In this document: piece by piece, positions 43,111-51,428 of the stretch
Numbering within the stretch: position 1 is the first letter of the stretch
Layout of the letters: the number at the start of each line of letters is the position of its first letter
Virus record (IMG/VR): IMGVR_UViG_3300042448_001702
Span: 62,001 to 126,000 of that record
DNA: 64,000 nt
Strand: one strand, 5' to 3'
DNA from: a virus
Program-made: the position numbers and the translations under genes
Notes under the pieces: model-generated
Told to the model about the DNA's origin: nothing
Database searches by the model: none
The model's input: the letters and a program-made list of their open reading frames with translations, nothing else

Positions 43111-45324
43111 TGAATTTTGTGGTTTACTCATAAACAATTTGTTCATTGTACGGGCCACTTCGTTTACATTAGTTACATTAATATAACTAGCTGAAGGTCC
43201 ATAACACTCTTTGAATATACGAGCTGAACTATTTGTGGTTTCATCCATATCGTAACCATTATCTGCCACAAAGTAACTCAATACTTTGATACCCATACTC
43301 TCAATAGATTTCATCATCTTACGAGTGTGTTTAGCTGCATTACTACCACTATAACTCATACCCTTGCCATGGAAGTAAGGTTCACCATCTGATATGTTTA
43401 AGAAGTATGAATCAACTTCGCCATTACTACCTACCATTTGTTTTGAAATTGCTTCGAAACACAAACCTTCAGGCGTAGTTCCGTTTGGATGTAAATAACC
43501 AAACAACTGCTTAACCTTCATAAACTTATCCACTCTACTATCATAAGCCAATACAATATAAGGTAACTCACCAGTTGTTGTACGGAAACTAATTTGAATG
43601 TTAAGGTTAGGAATCATATCAACTGCCTTAGCCAATGCCACAATATTAGTCATAGTTTTATTCCACTTAGAACCACTCATTGAACCAGAGGCATCTACTG
43701 AAATATGTAGGTTAGCTTTTTTGAACATATCAATCTCTCTAGTAAAGAACACATGCTCATTACCATACCCCAAAGAAGATACCATTCGTTTATCCATCTT
43801 ACCTACAAGCTGGCGATTGAAAATCGTTTCTCTACTCTCACCTCTAACTTGCATTTTCTTACCCAATAAAGTACCAATACGAATACCTTCTAACACTTCT
43901 TTAGCGTGCTGCTCATACATAGTATCTTCGGTACTACTCCATCTTTTGGTTGTAAGTGGGAAGTTATCTTGCTCCATTAAGCTACGAGTCATCTTCTTAA
44001 CCACAACACATTCAATACCTTTGAACGAAGAAGAAGTACCATAATAATCCTGTGCTACTACTTTCATCTCTGCGCCAGCTTCCTCAATTGATTGAAGTTG
44101 TTTGGATTCAGATTGAGACATTTTAGATTTCTTAATGTTACCACGTAAGAACTCTTTTTGTTTCTCAATCTTCTTACGAATGATGTCCATCTGTCTTTGT
44201 GATAATCTACCATCAGCAGGTTTATCGGAAGGTTTACCACCTTTACCAACTTTAACACTAATCTTACCGGTCATACCTTTACCATCTTCAGCAGGTTCAT
44301 TAGAATCACCACTCATATCCGAATCACCATTGGTATCACCACTTTTATCATCACCATCATCATCACTCATTTGAACATCAATATCATCTTCACCCGCTTC
44401 TTGCTCACCCTCACCTGCTTGCCCATTACCACTACCTTGTCCAATTCCGTTTTGTTGTTGTTGCTGATTAAGTGGTTCAATAGCTTCCACAATTATTGAG
44501 TAAACTTCAATAGCAACTTTAAGTGCATCTTCAGTTGTTCTCAACCTACTGATTTGATTAAGTTGAATTACCGAAGCGATAGAACGTAATTGTTTAAGGG
44601 CATCTAACCTACTGAATTTAGAATGTAGGTTAATCAATCGGAACATATAAGCCTCAAACGTTTCTTCGGTGAACTCATCAGATTTCATACCCTTATCAAT
44701 AGCAGGGTCATTGAAAAACTTATCATACATTGAACGATAATAATCTCTATAACCGGGTGCTGATTTGTAGATGAAGTTATCAATCCTTCTATCTTCTACA
44801 TAGTTAAGTAAGTCTTTCACAATACCTGTAAAGTATTGAATACCTTTAGCTTTAGAAACTTCATCCAATCGTTTGTATTCTTCACTACCAACAATACGAT
44901 GTATTGCCGAATCCAAATCTCTCAATAATTGGAAATTGGAAAGTTTGATGTGTGAACCTTCATGCAATGCCAAACCTACGGCCGGGTCAAACTCCTTCGG
45001 TTCAGCTATGTTAGCCGAAATAGTTACTACCTTACCATCAGTATAGGAATCGCCTTTAGTTGAAAACTTAACAGGAATAGATTGACCTGTTACAATAGAT
45101 ACGAAGTTAGCGATTGCTCTACGATGAGCTGCCAACTTATATAGGTTCTTAGTAGCAATCTCTTTTGTAGTGTATGTACTATAAACTGGAGAGTGGTAAT
45201 CCACATCCCAATCGTCCATCCACCAAGAGGATTTACCATAAGAACTATATGATTTACTTTTTTTGGATTTGCCACTAACTAAGTGGTCTTTTGTACCTGT
45301 CTTAAAATCGGAATACCAACTCAT
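43108..45324 (-). CDS. Large VWA-domain protein with HExxH motif (CobT-like partner)
   Basis: A 738-aa protein starting MSWYSDFKTG. HEGSH at residues 121-125 (GLALHEGSHIKLS) is a zincin-type motif. A highly acidic linker follows in the middle (GEQEAGEDDIDVQMSDDDGD region). The C-terminal VWA domain has the metal site DASGSMSGS and ISDGEPYF. The layout acidic linker plus VWA next to a MoxR-like ATPase is that of CobT/NorD. The ATG at 45324 was chosen because the promoter -7 element (45355) lies downstream of the longer frame's start. Confidence 0.8.
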   Translation of the reverse strand: MSWYSDFKTGTKDHLVSGKSKKSKSYSSYGKSSWWMDDWDVDYHSPVYSTYTTKEIATKNLYKLAAHRRAIANFVSIVTGQSIPVKFSTKGDSYTDGKVVTISANIAEPKEFDPAVGLALHEGSHIKLSNFQLLRDLDSAIHRIVGSEEYKRLDEVSKAKGIQYFTGIVKDLLNYVEDRRIDNFIYKSAPGYRDYYRSMYDKFFNDPAIDKGMKSDEFTEETFEAYMFRLINLHSKFSRLDALKQLRSIASVIQLNQISRLRTTEDALKVAIEVYSIIVEAIEPLNQQQQQNGIGQGSGNGQAGEGEQEAGEDDIDVQMSDDDGDDKSGDTNGDSDMSGDSNEPAEDGKGMTGKISVKVGKGGKPSDKPADGRLSQRQMDIIRKKIEKQKEFLRGNIKKSKMSQSESKQLQSIEEAGAEMKVVAQDYYGTSSSFKGIECVVVKKMTRSLMEQDNFPLTTKRWSSTEDTMYEQHAKEVLEGIRIGTLLGKKMQVRGESRETIFNRQLVGKMDKRMVSSLGYGNEHVFFTREIDMFKKANLHISVDASGSMSGSKWNKTMTNIVALAKAVDMIPNLNIQISFRTTTGELPYIVLAYDSRVDKFMKVKQLFGYLHPNGTTPEGLCFEAISKQMVGSNGEVDSYFLNISDGEPYFHGKGMSYSGSNAAKHTRKMMKSIESMGIKVLSYFVADNGYDMDETTNSSARIFKECYGPSASYINVTNVNEVARTMNKLFMSKPQNS

Positions 45325-45354
45325 ATAAAAGGGGTTTTGTTGATTAATTATACC

Positions 45355-45385
45355 CAAATATACGAAGATTTCCTGATATAGCAAA
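45355..45385 (-). promoter_or_regulatory. Bacteroidota-type promoter
   Basis: TTTG, 19 nt, TATATTTG on the minus strand. The start of transcription falls near 45348 and so fixes the start codon of the VWA gene at 45324. The leader ends AAAACCCCTTTTAT before ATG. Confidence 0.75.
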
Positions 45386-45410
45386 ATCTTTTTTAATCTT
45401 TTTTATAAGT

Positions 45411-45430
45411 GATTGAAAATCAACCAGTTA
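45411..45430 (-). repeat. Dispersed repeat copy
   Basis: GATTGAAAATCAACCAGTTA on the + strand, between the stop of 45434-45619 and the promoter at 45355-45385, the same place as other copies. Confidence 0.7.
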
Positions 45431-45433
45431 TGC

Positions 45434-45619
45434 TTAATCCAATTCCTCATCATCATACCCATCCATAGGAAAAGATGACTCAATTTCTTCAAAAAGGAAT
45501 GTCAGTTCTTTGTGGGCATCTTCTACCCTACGCCAATCTTCAAAGGACATAGCATCTTCTAGCATATCAATCACCTGTTTTACTTTATTTTCAATATTCA
45601 TAGTGCTAATATTTTTCAT
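45434..45619 (-). CDS. Small acidic helical protein, 61 aa
   Basis: Contains VIDMLEDAMSFEDWRRVEDA and an acidic tail. Two start codons are possible (45619 or 45601). It ends right before a dispersed repeat. Function unknown. Confidence 0.6.
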   Translation of the reverse strand: MKNISTMNIENKVKQVIDMLEDAMSFEDWRRVEDAHKELTFLFEEIESSFPMDGYDDEELD

Positions 45620-45651
45620 TTAAATATAATGATATTAAACTAAACGAAAAA

Positions 45652-46467
45652 CTAATCTACTTTGAACTCTTTTTTTACATCTTTTACAAATGTGCCGGCT
45701 GGATTAACATTTAGTTCCTTTTCATCACTACATTCAATAGTTTCTTCCGCTGGGGAAACGTAGTTGTTATAATATTCATGTGGTGAATCTTTCCAAACTC
45801 TTGTAATCAATAGATAATTTGGAAAGCTTCTTATTTGAATATGAATCTTTTTAAAGTGAACGTGTAGTAAATGTTCTGCAGGAATCATATAATGTCCAGC
45901 CTGCTGATATTCCATTGCTTTTAAAAATACAAATGCGTAGTAATCCATAATTTTTGGTGTACCATACGCAAATATATCAGTAATACTTGCCGAATCGGGC
46001 CACATTTGTGCTTTAATTCTACCCATAGGGATATTCAGCATTTGATTATATCTAATTTCAAAATTATCATCCAATACAATGTCTGTTCTTGCTCTTATTA
46101 CCAAATCATATTCAATTCCTATATGTTTGGATAGCATATTAGCTCTCCATATTTTATAGTACATTGATATTTGTCTAAATTCTTTTGCTGCTTTTTTTAA
46201 ACCATCATTGAAAAAGGATGGTGGGTCGACATACATAGAAGCAATATCTAATGTTGTTTCTTTAAAAACATCATATCTTTCAACTTCCCATTTTTTTGGT
46301 GTATATATTTTTAGAAAATTATTTATAGTATCACCTTTATCTTCATTTTCTTCATCCCAAAATGAAGCATATACATCCATCTTATATTTTTCAATAAGTT
46401 CAGTCCAAAAAGTTTTTGTTTCATTTAGGTCTCTCATATGACCCGAAAAACATAATGCTATTTTCAT
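45652..46467 (-). CDS. Glycosyltransferase-like protein
   Basis: A 271-aa protein. KIALCFSGHMRDLNETKTFW (start) and YDLVIRARTDIVLDDNFEI (about residues 119-137, with a DxD-like TDIVLDD) are typical of an uncharacterised phage and capsule glycosyltransferase group. ISMYYKIWRANMLSK precedes it. Cytoplasmic. Donor and acceptor unknown. It overlaps the GDPD-like gene by 4 nt. Confidence 0.6.
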   Translation of the reverse strand: MKIALCFSGHMRDLNETKTFWTELIEKYKMDVYASFWDEENEDKGDTINNFLKIYTPKKWEVERYDVFKETTLDIASMYVDPPSFFNDGLKKAAKEFRQISMYYKIWRANMLSKHIGIEYDLVIRARTDIVLDDNFEIRYNQMLNIPMGRIKAQMWPDSASITDIFAYGTPKIMDYYAFVFLKAMEYQQAGHYMIPAEHLLHVHFKKIHIQIRSFPNYLLITRVWKDSPHEYYNNYVSPAEETIECSDEKELNVNPAGTFVKDVKKEFKVD

Positions 46468-46916
46468 TGCTCTTTATATTTTTGAATGTAATCTGAACAT
46501 ATTCCACTACACTTTGAAACATCATCATTATTTATTTCGGGCATTACTGCTATACTTTTTTTAATTGGCTGTTTACCAGGATATACCCAAACATAATTAA
46601 ATGATGTCAATGTCATTGTATCTTCTTCATGCCAAAACCAATTGATATTAGCGGCTTCATAATCATTTTCTGCAAAATATTCAACTGCGTGTTTATTCTT
46701 ACAATGAATCCACAACCTATCACTTCTATCATCCATCCAATCAAAATCTATTTCGTATTGTGGCTCATCGTGTCCTAACGACCATTTACCATCAACATAC
46801 CAAACATCAATTTCAACATCATATCCTAATGTAATTGCTTCATCTATATATTCAGGTTTATTTTCGGCATCTGTTACCCTTCCGTTTACATTTCCTCTAT
46901 GTGATATGTATATCAT
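46464..46916 (-). CDS. Glycerophosphodiester phosphodiesterase-like protein
   Basis: A 150-aa protein. ISHRGNVNGR has the first catalytic His and Arg, ENKPEYIDEAITLGYDVEID has the metal-binding acidic residues, and WSLGHDEPQYEID the second His. This is a short GDPD fold of a type found in capsule gene clusters. It may act on phosphodiester-linked glycans. 4-nt overlaps on both sides tie it to the two flanking glycan genes. Confidence 0.75.
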   Translation of the reverse strand: MIYISHRGNVNGRVTDAENKPEYIDEAITLGYDVEIDVWYVDGKWSLGHDEPQYEIDFDWMDDRSDRLWIHCKNKHAVEYFAENDYEAANINWFWHEEDTMTLTSFNYVWVYPGKQPIKKSIAVMPEINNDDVSKCSGICSDYIQKYKEQ

Positions 46917-47680
46917 TTATTTGGAATTTTATAAGGCTCATCACTAAATAGTTGGTCAATTGTGGAAATACTATAATTTCTTTCTGGTATAAAATTATCT
47001 CTCCATTCTACTTTGAAACAATTTGCTTTTATCTTATATGGTTTTAATACATCAATATTTAGAATATCAAAATTTTCTTTCATTAAAATTCTACCATCAA
47101 TTTTTTCAAATTTATTAGGGTGTTTTGCATTTAAATAAGATTTTGTTAATCGCTCTTCAGGAGAATGCGTATTACCCCACTTCCAAAATTTACCATCTAT
47201 TATCCATTTGGAAACATTTAACTTACCATTATCAAAATTATGTTTAGTTTCTTTAAACATTAATGACATATTTTCTTTTGTTCCCGCCATCAAATGGTCC
47301 GATACGTGATATTCTGCAAATGACCAATGTCTAAAAAATACGGATGATGTATATATCTTATCTTCATTTTTCTTTATGGTATTTACAATATTTTCTAAAT
47401 TTGACCAATATTCATCACCCCTTATTTTTATTACATATTTTGTTGTAACACACTCTAAGGCATTAATTGTGGATATTAATTGATAATTCAAATTTTGGTC
47501 ACCAGATAGTAATGGTATTTGTGATAAAATTATTCTAAAGTTATCGTGAATGTTCAAAAAATTAATTTGATTATCAACCCATGTAGAAATAATAACTTTA
47601 TATTGCTTATAATTTTCTAACCAAAAATCATAGGCTTCTTGTGAAATTCTACCTTGAACAATAATAGTAACATCTTCCAT
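46913..47680 (-). CDS. WavE-family glycosyltransferase-like protein
   Basis: A 255-aa protein: VTIIVQGRISQEAYDFWLEN, KVIISTWVDNQINFL, GDQNLNYQLISTINALECV and YVIKIRGDEYWSN follow the WavE (LPS core synthesis) pattern in order. Later HLMAGTKENMSLMF. Cytoplasmic. It forms a tight block with the GDPD-like gene and the glycosyltransferase-like gene. Confidence 0.7.
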   Translation of the reverse strand: MEDVTIIVQGRISQEAYDFWLENYKQYKVIISTWVDNQINFLNIHDNFRIILSQIPLLSGDQNLNYQLISTINALECVTTKYVIKIRGDEYWSNLENIVNTIKKNEDKIYTSSVFFRHWSFAEYHVSDHLMAGTKENMSLMFKETKHNFDNGKLNVSKWIIDGKFWKWGNTHSPEERLTKSYLNAKHPNKFEKIDGRILMKENFDILNIDVLKPYKIKANCFKVEWRDNFIPERNYSISTIDQLFSDEPYKIPNK

Positions 47681-47700
47681 TCGTATAACTATACATTATG

Positions 47701-48111
47701 TTATTTTGTCCAGCCAATTTTTTTACCGGCTTTTACTCTACGCTCATATTCTTCTTCTGAACCGGGAAATCTCCAAGCCCATACTAACCAAAATAACATA
47801 AATAATGCTATCCCAATCAGTGCTCCCACTTTATGTAATGTAAATAATAGAAATGTATAGCTCACCAAACAACAAAGAAGCATAATATACTTAACCTTTG
47901 TTGGATATATTCTTTTAGTTTCCCATCTGATAAGATGTGGTGAGAATGTTGGGTGCGTATGCAACCAATGATTTAATGCTGGCGAACTTTTAGCGAATGC
48001 CCATGCAGCTAGTACCACAAAAGTTGTCATAGGTACGCCTGGTACAATAGCTCCTATGTATGCACAACCTACAAAAAGTAAGCCGAGCGCTCTCCATAAC
48101 CATTTATTCAT
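47701..48111 (-). CDS. DUF454 (YbaN-like) membrane protein
   Basis: A 136-aa protein starting MNKWLWRALGLLF. IGAIVPGVPMTTFVVLAAWA and FAKSSPALNHWLHTHPTF are the DUF454 signature, with three to four membrane helices. The family is widespread and uncharacterised. The ATG at 48111 was preferred over one seven codons earlier. Confidence 0.8.
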   Translation of the reverse strand: MNKWLWRALGLLFVGCAYIGAIVPGVPMTTFVVLAAWAFAKSSPALNHWLHTHPTFSPHLIRWETKRIYPTKVKYIMLLCCLVSYTFLLFTLHKVGALIGIALFMLFWLVWAWRFPGSEEEYERRVKAGKKIGWTK

Positions 48112-48122
48112 AACTCTATATA

Positions 48123-48284
48123 TTAATCCCAATCATCAGAATAACTCTTTTTACCTTTAATTGGTTTTGAGTCCTTCTTCTTTGGTTTTTGTTTCTTAAC
48201 TTTGCTTTTATCTTTTATGTATAATTCTTCTTCATCAATTTCGTTATACACAAACTTTTTCAAGTAAGCTTTTCCGTTTTTCAT
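48123..48284 (-). CDS. Small Lys-rich protein, 53 aa
   Basis: Starts MKNGKAYLKKFVYNEIDEEE and has a Lys-rich second half ending SYSDDWD. It shares a GKKSY motif with the 41-residue protein just upstream, which hints at duplication or a common partner. Function unknown. Confidence 0.55.
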   Translation of the reverse strand: MKNGKAYLKKFVYNEIDEEELYIKDKSKVKKQKPKKKDSKPIKGKKSYSDDWD

Positions 48285-48293
48285 AAACCCATT

Positions 48294-48419
48294 TTATCTA
48301 CCCTGTCCTCTATACTTTTTAGGTGCTTGTGCTTTAGGACCATACGATTTTTTTCCTTTTGGATTACTCTTTCTTTTACCAAAAGATACTTTGTTTGCCG
48401 AACCTACTGATTTAGCCAT
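48294..48419 (-). CDS. Very basic small protein, 41 aa
   Basis: Starts MAKSVGSANKVSFGKRKSNP and ends KKYRGQGR; about a third of the residues are Lys or Arg. Possibly a nucleic-acid-binding or head-packaged peptide. Clean frame filling the gap. Confidence 0.5.
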   Translation of the reverse strand: MAKSVGSANKVSFGKRKSNPKGKKSYGPKAQAPKKYRGQGR

Positions 48420-48459
48420 TTGTTGTTACAATTTTAACGTAAATTTGTAACGTAACCTA

Positions 48460-49254
48460 TTATTTGCTTCTAACTTTCTTTAGAGCTCTTGCACCCAATA
48501 TCCATTTTTTTCCTATTGGGTTTTCAATTGGTTTTCTAAGGAAAGAATCAACTTGCTTTTGTACTGATTTAGAAACTGGATGGTATTCCGTATTATCTAC
48601 TATGATAAAATTGTTGTGGAATATTCCCTGAAACTTACCCATATTCTCTTGGCACTTTCTCCAAACGTCTTTTACCAACGATTCAGGTAGGCTTCTGCTT
48701 CTTTCAGCATTTCTTTTTAATGCAACTTCCAACGAAGTGTTTACGAATACCATATAACAATCATATCCAAGCTTTTCGGCTTTGTCTTTTTTGTTACGGA
48801 TTTTAAGAACTTCATCTCCCGTTCCGTCAATTATCATTCCTAAACGTCCTGCTTCGTAAAATTCTTGTTGTTTCTTAGTAACCTCTTTAGCCTTATTACG
48901 AATAGAATCACCAGTCTCCCCAGCTATAAAAGCCCAGAAGTTAGGGTCATTCTTTTCGATGTCTGCTAAATCTTTTGGATTGATTCCTCTTTTTTTGAGA
49001 GCTTGTTCAAATGCGGTGTCTGAATTGATTATCTTCAATCCACCTGCCGATACCGAATCCATTTCTCCCCTACCAACACCAAAGATTTCCTTTGCCGTGT
49101 AGGATTTACCGCTACCCGGTCCACCAGCCAAAAAGATACATTTAAGGATACCAGGATCATCAACTCCTTCGGTGATAATATCTACGAATAAGTTTGTTCT
49201 GATTTCCTTTAGCTCTTTTTGGATAGTAGATAGTTCGGATATAAGCTTTTTCAT
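48460..49254 (-). CDS. P-loop kinase (zeta-toxin/polynucleotide-kinase-like)
   Basis: A 264-aa protein. IFLAGGPGSGKSYTAKEIFG (about residues 41-60) is Walker A, IINSDTAFEQALKKRG the substrate segment, GMIIDGTGDEV Walker-B-like and RNAERSRSLP a lid region. Layout is that of zeta-toxin or Pnk-type kinases that phosphorylate nucleotide sugars or nucleic-acid ends. The C-terminal RKPIENPIGKKWILGARALK resembles the tag at the ends of 23402-24088 and 54162-54893. Confidence 0.7.
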   Translation of the reverse strand: MKKLISELSTIQKELKEIRTNLFVDIITEGVDDPGILKCIFLAGGPGSGKSYTAKEIFGVGRGEMDSVSAGGLKIINSDTAFEQALKKRGINPKDLADIEKNDPNFWAFIAGETGDSIRNKAKEVTKKQQEFYEAGRLGMIIDGTGDEVLKIRNKKDKAEKLGYDCYMVFVNTSLEVALKRNAERSRSLPESLVKDVWRKCQENMGKFQGIFHNNFIIVDNTEYHPVSKSVQKQVDSFLRKPIENPIGKKWILGARALKKVRSK

Positions 49255-49257
49255 TGA

Positions 49258-49506
49258 TTACTTACTAGTCTTCTTCTTTGCTGCTGGCTTTTTCTTTTCA
49301 ACAACAATAGTCTTAGCAACTTTTTTAGCCTTATCAGCTACTTTCTTTACTTTAACTGCAACTTCCTTAACTTCTTCGATTTTTTCTTCGATAGTATCTG
49401 GAATGTTATTGTTGTTCTTATCTTCAATCTTTCCAGACTTCATACCGAAGTATGCGAATGTACCACCGATTGCAAGAACTGCCAAAATAATTAAAAATGT
49501 TCCCAT
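49258..49506 (-). CDS. Membrane-anchored Lys/Ala-rich protein
   Basis: An 82-aa protein: membrane segment at residues 3-21, DKNNNNIPDTIEEK (a calcium-loop-like DxNxNNIPD motif) and a histone-H1-like tail (KKPAAKKKTSK). It may tether nucleic acid or charged polymers to the membrane. Similar small proteins occur in Bacteroidota. Confidence 0.65.
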   Translation of the reverse strand: MGTFLIILAVLAIGGTFAYFGMKSGKIEDKNNNNIPDTIEEKIEEVKEVAVKVKKVADKAKKVAKTIVVEKKKPAAKKKTSK

Positions 49507-49558
49507 AATTTTTGTTTTAAGGTTTATCTATAAATATATAGTTTTTTTGTAAACAAAC

Positions 49559-49816
49559 TTAATCCTCATCGTATAAAGAGTATCTTTTAACAGGTTTCTC
49601 AACCTTTATTTCCTCTTTATAGATTACTTCTACCGTCCCTTTACGAGCTGATAGGAAGAAATCCGTTTGTCCGGTTTGTTGAAAATGATACTCCAACCCA
49701 TCGGTTAGAGATTCTAAAATGGTAGAAGGAGAGTCTACCGGCTGCCATCTATCACCCGGTGGTACTCTCCTTAATACTACTTCTTTAACTTCTTCTATTT
49801 TAGTTTCAAAAGCCAT
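49559..49816 (-). CDS. Hypothetical protein, 85 aa
   Basis: Starts MAFETKIEEVKEVVLRRVPP; contains PGDRWQPVDSPSTILESL. Joined to the DUF4494 gene by a 1-nt overlap. No family recognised. Confidence 0.65.
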   Translation of the reverse strand: MAFETKIEEVKEVVLRRVPPGDRWQPVDSPSTILESLTDGLEYHFQQTGQTDFFLSARKGTVEVIYKEEIKVEKPVKRYSLYDED

Positions 49817-50037
49817 TATTTAATAACTTGTAAGATTTTAGATTCTTTAGCCGCAGATACTTCATAGTCTAATTGAATACCTGCTTTTTCGAATTCTTTA
49901 ACTACCCTAGCTTCAGCTTCCGTAACGGTCATAGCATCAACCAAATAGTTTTCTTTCACTTTTTTGATTTTTGTACCACCTTTACCGCCATCTACCTCAT
50001 GTTGTACTGTTACTGTAACTTCAAAATACTTTGCCAT
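49816..50037 (-). CDS. DUF4494 protein
   Basis: A 73-aa protein: FEVTVTVQHEVDGGKGGTKI then KVKENYLVDAMTVTEAEARV is the DUF4494 pattern, a family largely confined to Bacteroidota and their phages (often about 100-200 aa, so this is a short form). First gene behind the promoter at 50064-50095, with a 27-nt leader. Function unknown. Confidence 0.75.
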   Translation of the reverse strand: MAKYFEVTVTVQHEVDGGKGGTKIKKVKENYLVDAMTVTEAEARVVKEFEKAGIQLDYEVSAAKESKILQVIK

Positions 50038-50063
50038 AATTTTATGTTTTTAATGTTTAATTA

Positions 50064-50095
50064 CAAATATACTACTTTTTTCTGAATTTTCCAAA
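50064..50095 (-). promoter_or_regulatory. Bacteroidota-type promoter
   Basis: TTTG, 20 nt, TATATTTG on the minus strand, directly after the stop of the HNH gene and 27 nt before the ATG at 50037. Confidence 0.8.
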
Positions 50096-50659
50096 TTAAT
50101 ATTCATATTCTTTTTTAGGTCCAGAAAGGTTTCCATTTATTAAGAACGAACAATTGAAACACAACATTCTTAAATTATCGTATTGATGATTCTTTTTGTT
50201 ACCATCTAAAAAGTCTAAAACTAATGGAACTCTATGGTCTGTTATTCTCCTTTCTTCAAATCCACAATTTGAACATTTTTCTTCAACATAGCCACTAAGT
50301 AGTAATCTTTTTTTAAGTTTCCATACAGGATACTTTGGATACTTACCAGCTATAATATCGTCCAATGCATGAAATCCACCCTGGGTTTGAGTTCCTTTTC
50401 TTATACCCAATCCGTGTGGATTTTTAAGGTCCTCAAATACACCATATTCTCTTGCGTATTTTTTATAGGTATTATATGATACCCCTAATAATTTTGCTGC
50501 TTCAGCCGCCGAACGGGCTTTTTTTTGTATATCCTTTATTTCACTTTCTAATAAAGGTCTAGCACCCAATCCCCTCTTTGTTCTTCGTTGGGGTGCCAAT
50601 GATAAATTCTTTGTAGGGTCAAAGTTAGGAAATTCCCTAAATTCTTTTTGCTCTTCCAT
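50096..50659 (-). CDS. HNH-type endonuclease with N-terminal helix-turn-helix
   Basis: A 187-aa protein. Residues 40-75 (SAAEAAKLLGVSYNTYKKYA) form a helix-turn-helix. The C-terminal part has CSNCGFEERRITDHRVPLV, LDFLDGNKKNHQYDNLRMLC and CFNCSF: an HNH-like nuclease with two CxxC zinc pairs. This layout is seen in free-standing phage homing-type endonucleases. The catalytic His is in TDHRVPL. Confidence 0.75.
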   Translation of the reverse strand: MEEQKEFREFPNFDPTKNLSLAPQRRTKRGLGARPLLESEIKDIQKKARSAAEAAKLLGVSYNTYKKYAREYGVFEDLKNPHGLGIRKGTQTQGGFHALDDIIAGKYPKYPVWKLKKRLLLSGYVEEKCSNCGFEERRITDHRVPLVLDFLDGNKKNHQYDNLRMLCFNCSFLINGNLSGPKKEYEY

Positions 50660-50707
50660 AACAATTTTGATAGACTTATTTGCTTTCTTTATATAAGTAT
50701 ATCAATT

Positions 50708-50968
50708 TTATTTTTTCGGATTATTTTTTTTATTTTCAAATTCAATTTCTACCGAAATCCATTTTCCTCTTGGACAACCACCCATAACAGGCGTATATAT
50801 TTTTTTACTTAGCATACACCCACACTCTCCACAATGAATATATGGATTATCTTTTTTAGAATCGCATTTATCACAAATTTCCATTCTAGCAATAGCCAAT
50901 CCGCTTTCCCATTCATTTGGATTATATGATATTTTCCAAGCCCTAAATATTTCTTCTATTTTGTTCAT
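50708..50968 (-). CDS. Small zinc-ribbon protein
   Basis: An 86-aa protein with ICDKCDSKK, IHCGECGCMLSKK and GGCPRGKWI: six cysteines of a zinc ribbon type common in large phages. ATGA-type overlap with the kinase gene upstream. Possibly nucleic-acid binding. Confidence 0.7.
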   Translation of the reverse strand: MNKIEEIFRAWKISYNPNEWESGLAIARMEICDKCDSKKDNPYIHCGECGCMLSKKIYTPVMGGCPRGKWISVEIEFENKKNNPKK

Positions 50969-51381
50969 ATCTTTTGGTTTTCTCTCAAATAATGAACTAA
51001 TTTAGTAAATGATTGTACTGCATTATCTGATGTTGTATCCATATCAAAAAAGTTTTCTTGCGGTTGTTCGTATTCGCACATTCTATCTTTCAATTTTTTC
51101 TTATTAGCATGTACATATATCTCTACTATACCATCACCGCATTTATTTTTGAATTCCTCTCTTTGTTTTAAATCAGGCGATGTGATAGAAACTACAACAT
51201 CACAATTATTATTATTTAAAAAGGCTGAAATTATTTGTGCTTCATTTATATCAAACGTATCGTTATCAATATGAAAGACATCCTTTCTCCAATTACGTTT
51301 TTCCGTTTGGAGAAGTTCTTTAAGTTTGTTTGCTTGTATTGTTTTGCCCGTACCCGGCTGCCCCGTAAACCAATATATCAT
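50965..51381 (-). CDS. Adenylylsulfate-kinase-like P-loop protein
   Basis: A 138-aa protein. IYWFTGQPGTGKTIQANKL is the APS-kinase-like start with Walker A GQPGTGKT. HIDNDTFD and VVVSITSPDLKQREEFKNKC match the following motifs (substrate Asp, SPxxxxRE). It is shorter than CysC (about 200 aa), so the substrate may differ. Phage forms are known near glycan genes. Confidence 0.65.
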   Translation of the reverse strand: MIYWFTGQPGTGKTIQANKLKELLQTEKRNWRKDVFHIDNDTFDINEAQIISAFLNNNNCDVVVSITSPDLKQREEFKNKCGDGIVEIYVHANKKKLKDRMCEYEQPQENFFDMDTTSDNAVQSFTKLVHYLRENQKI

Positions 51382-51428
51382 AACTTTGTTTTACATAAGT
51401 ATTTTATTTTAAAATAATTTAAAATAAA

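Noticed and set aside
43598-44044. 148-aa + strand frame
   Set aside because: It lies fully inside the VWA gene, which has clear domain motifs on the minus strand. No leader or neighbours on the + strand.
2980-45430. CRISPR array
   Set aside because: The dispersed repeat copies are 1-3 per site, inverted as well as direct, and separated by kilobases, with no regular spacers or cas genes.
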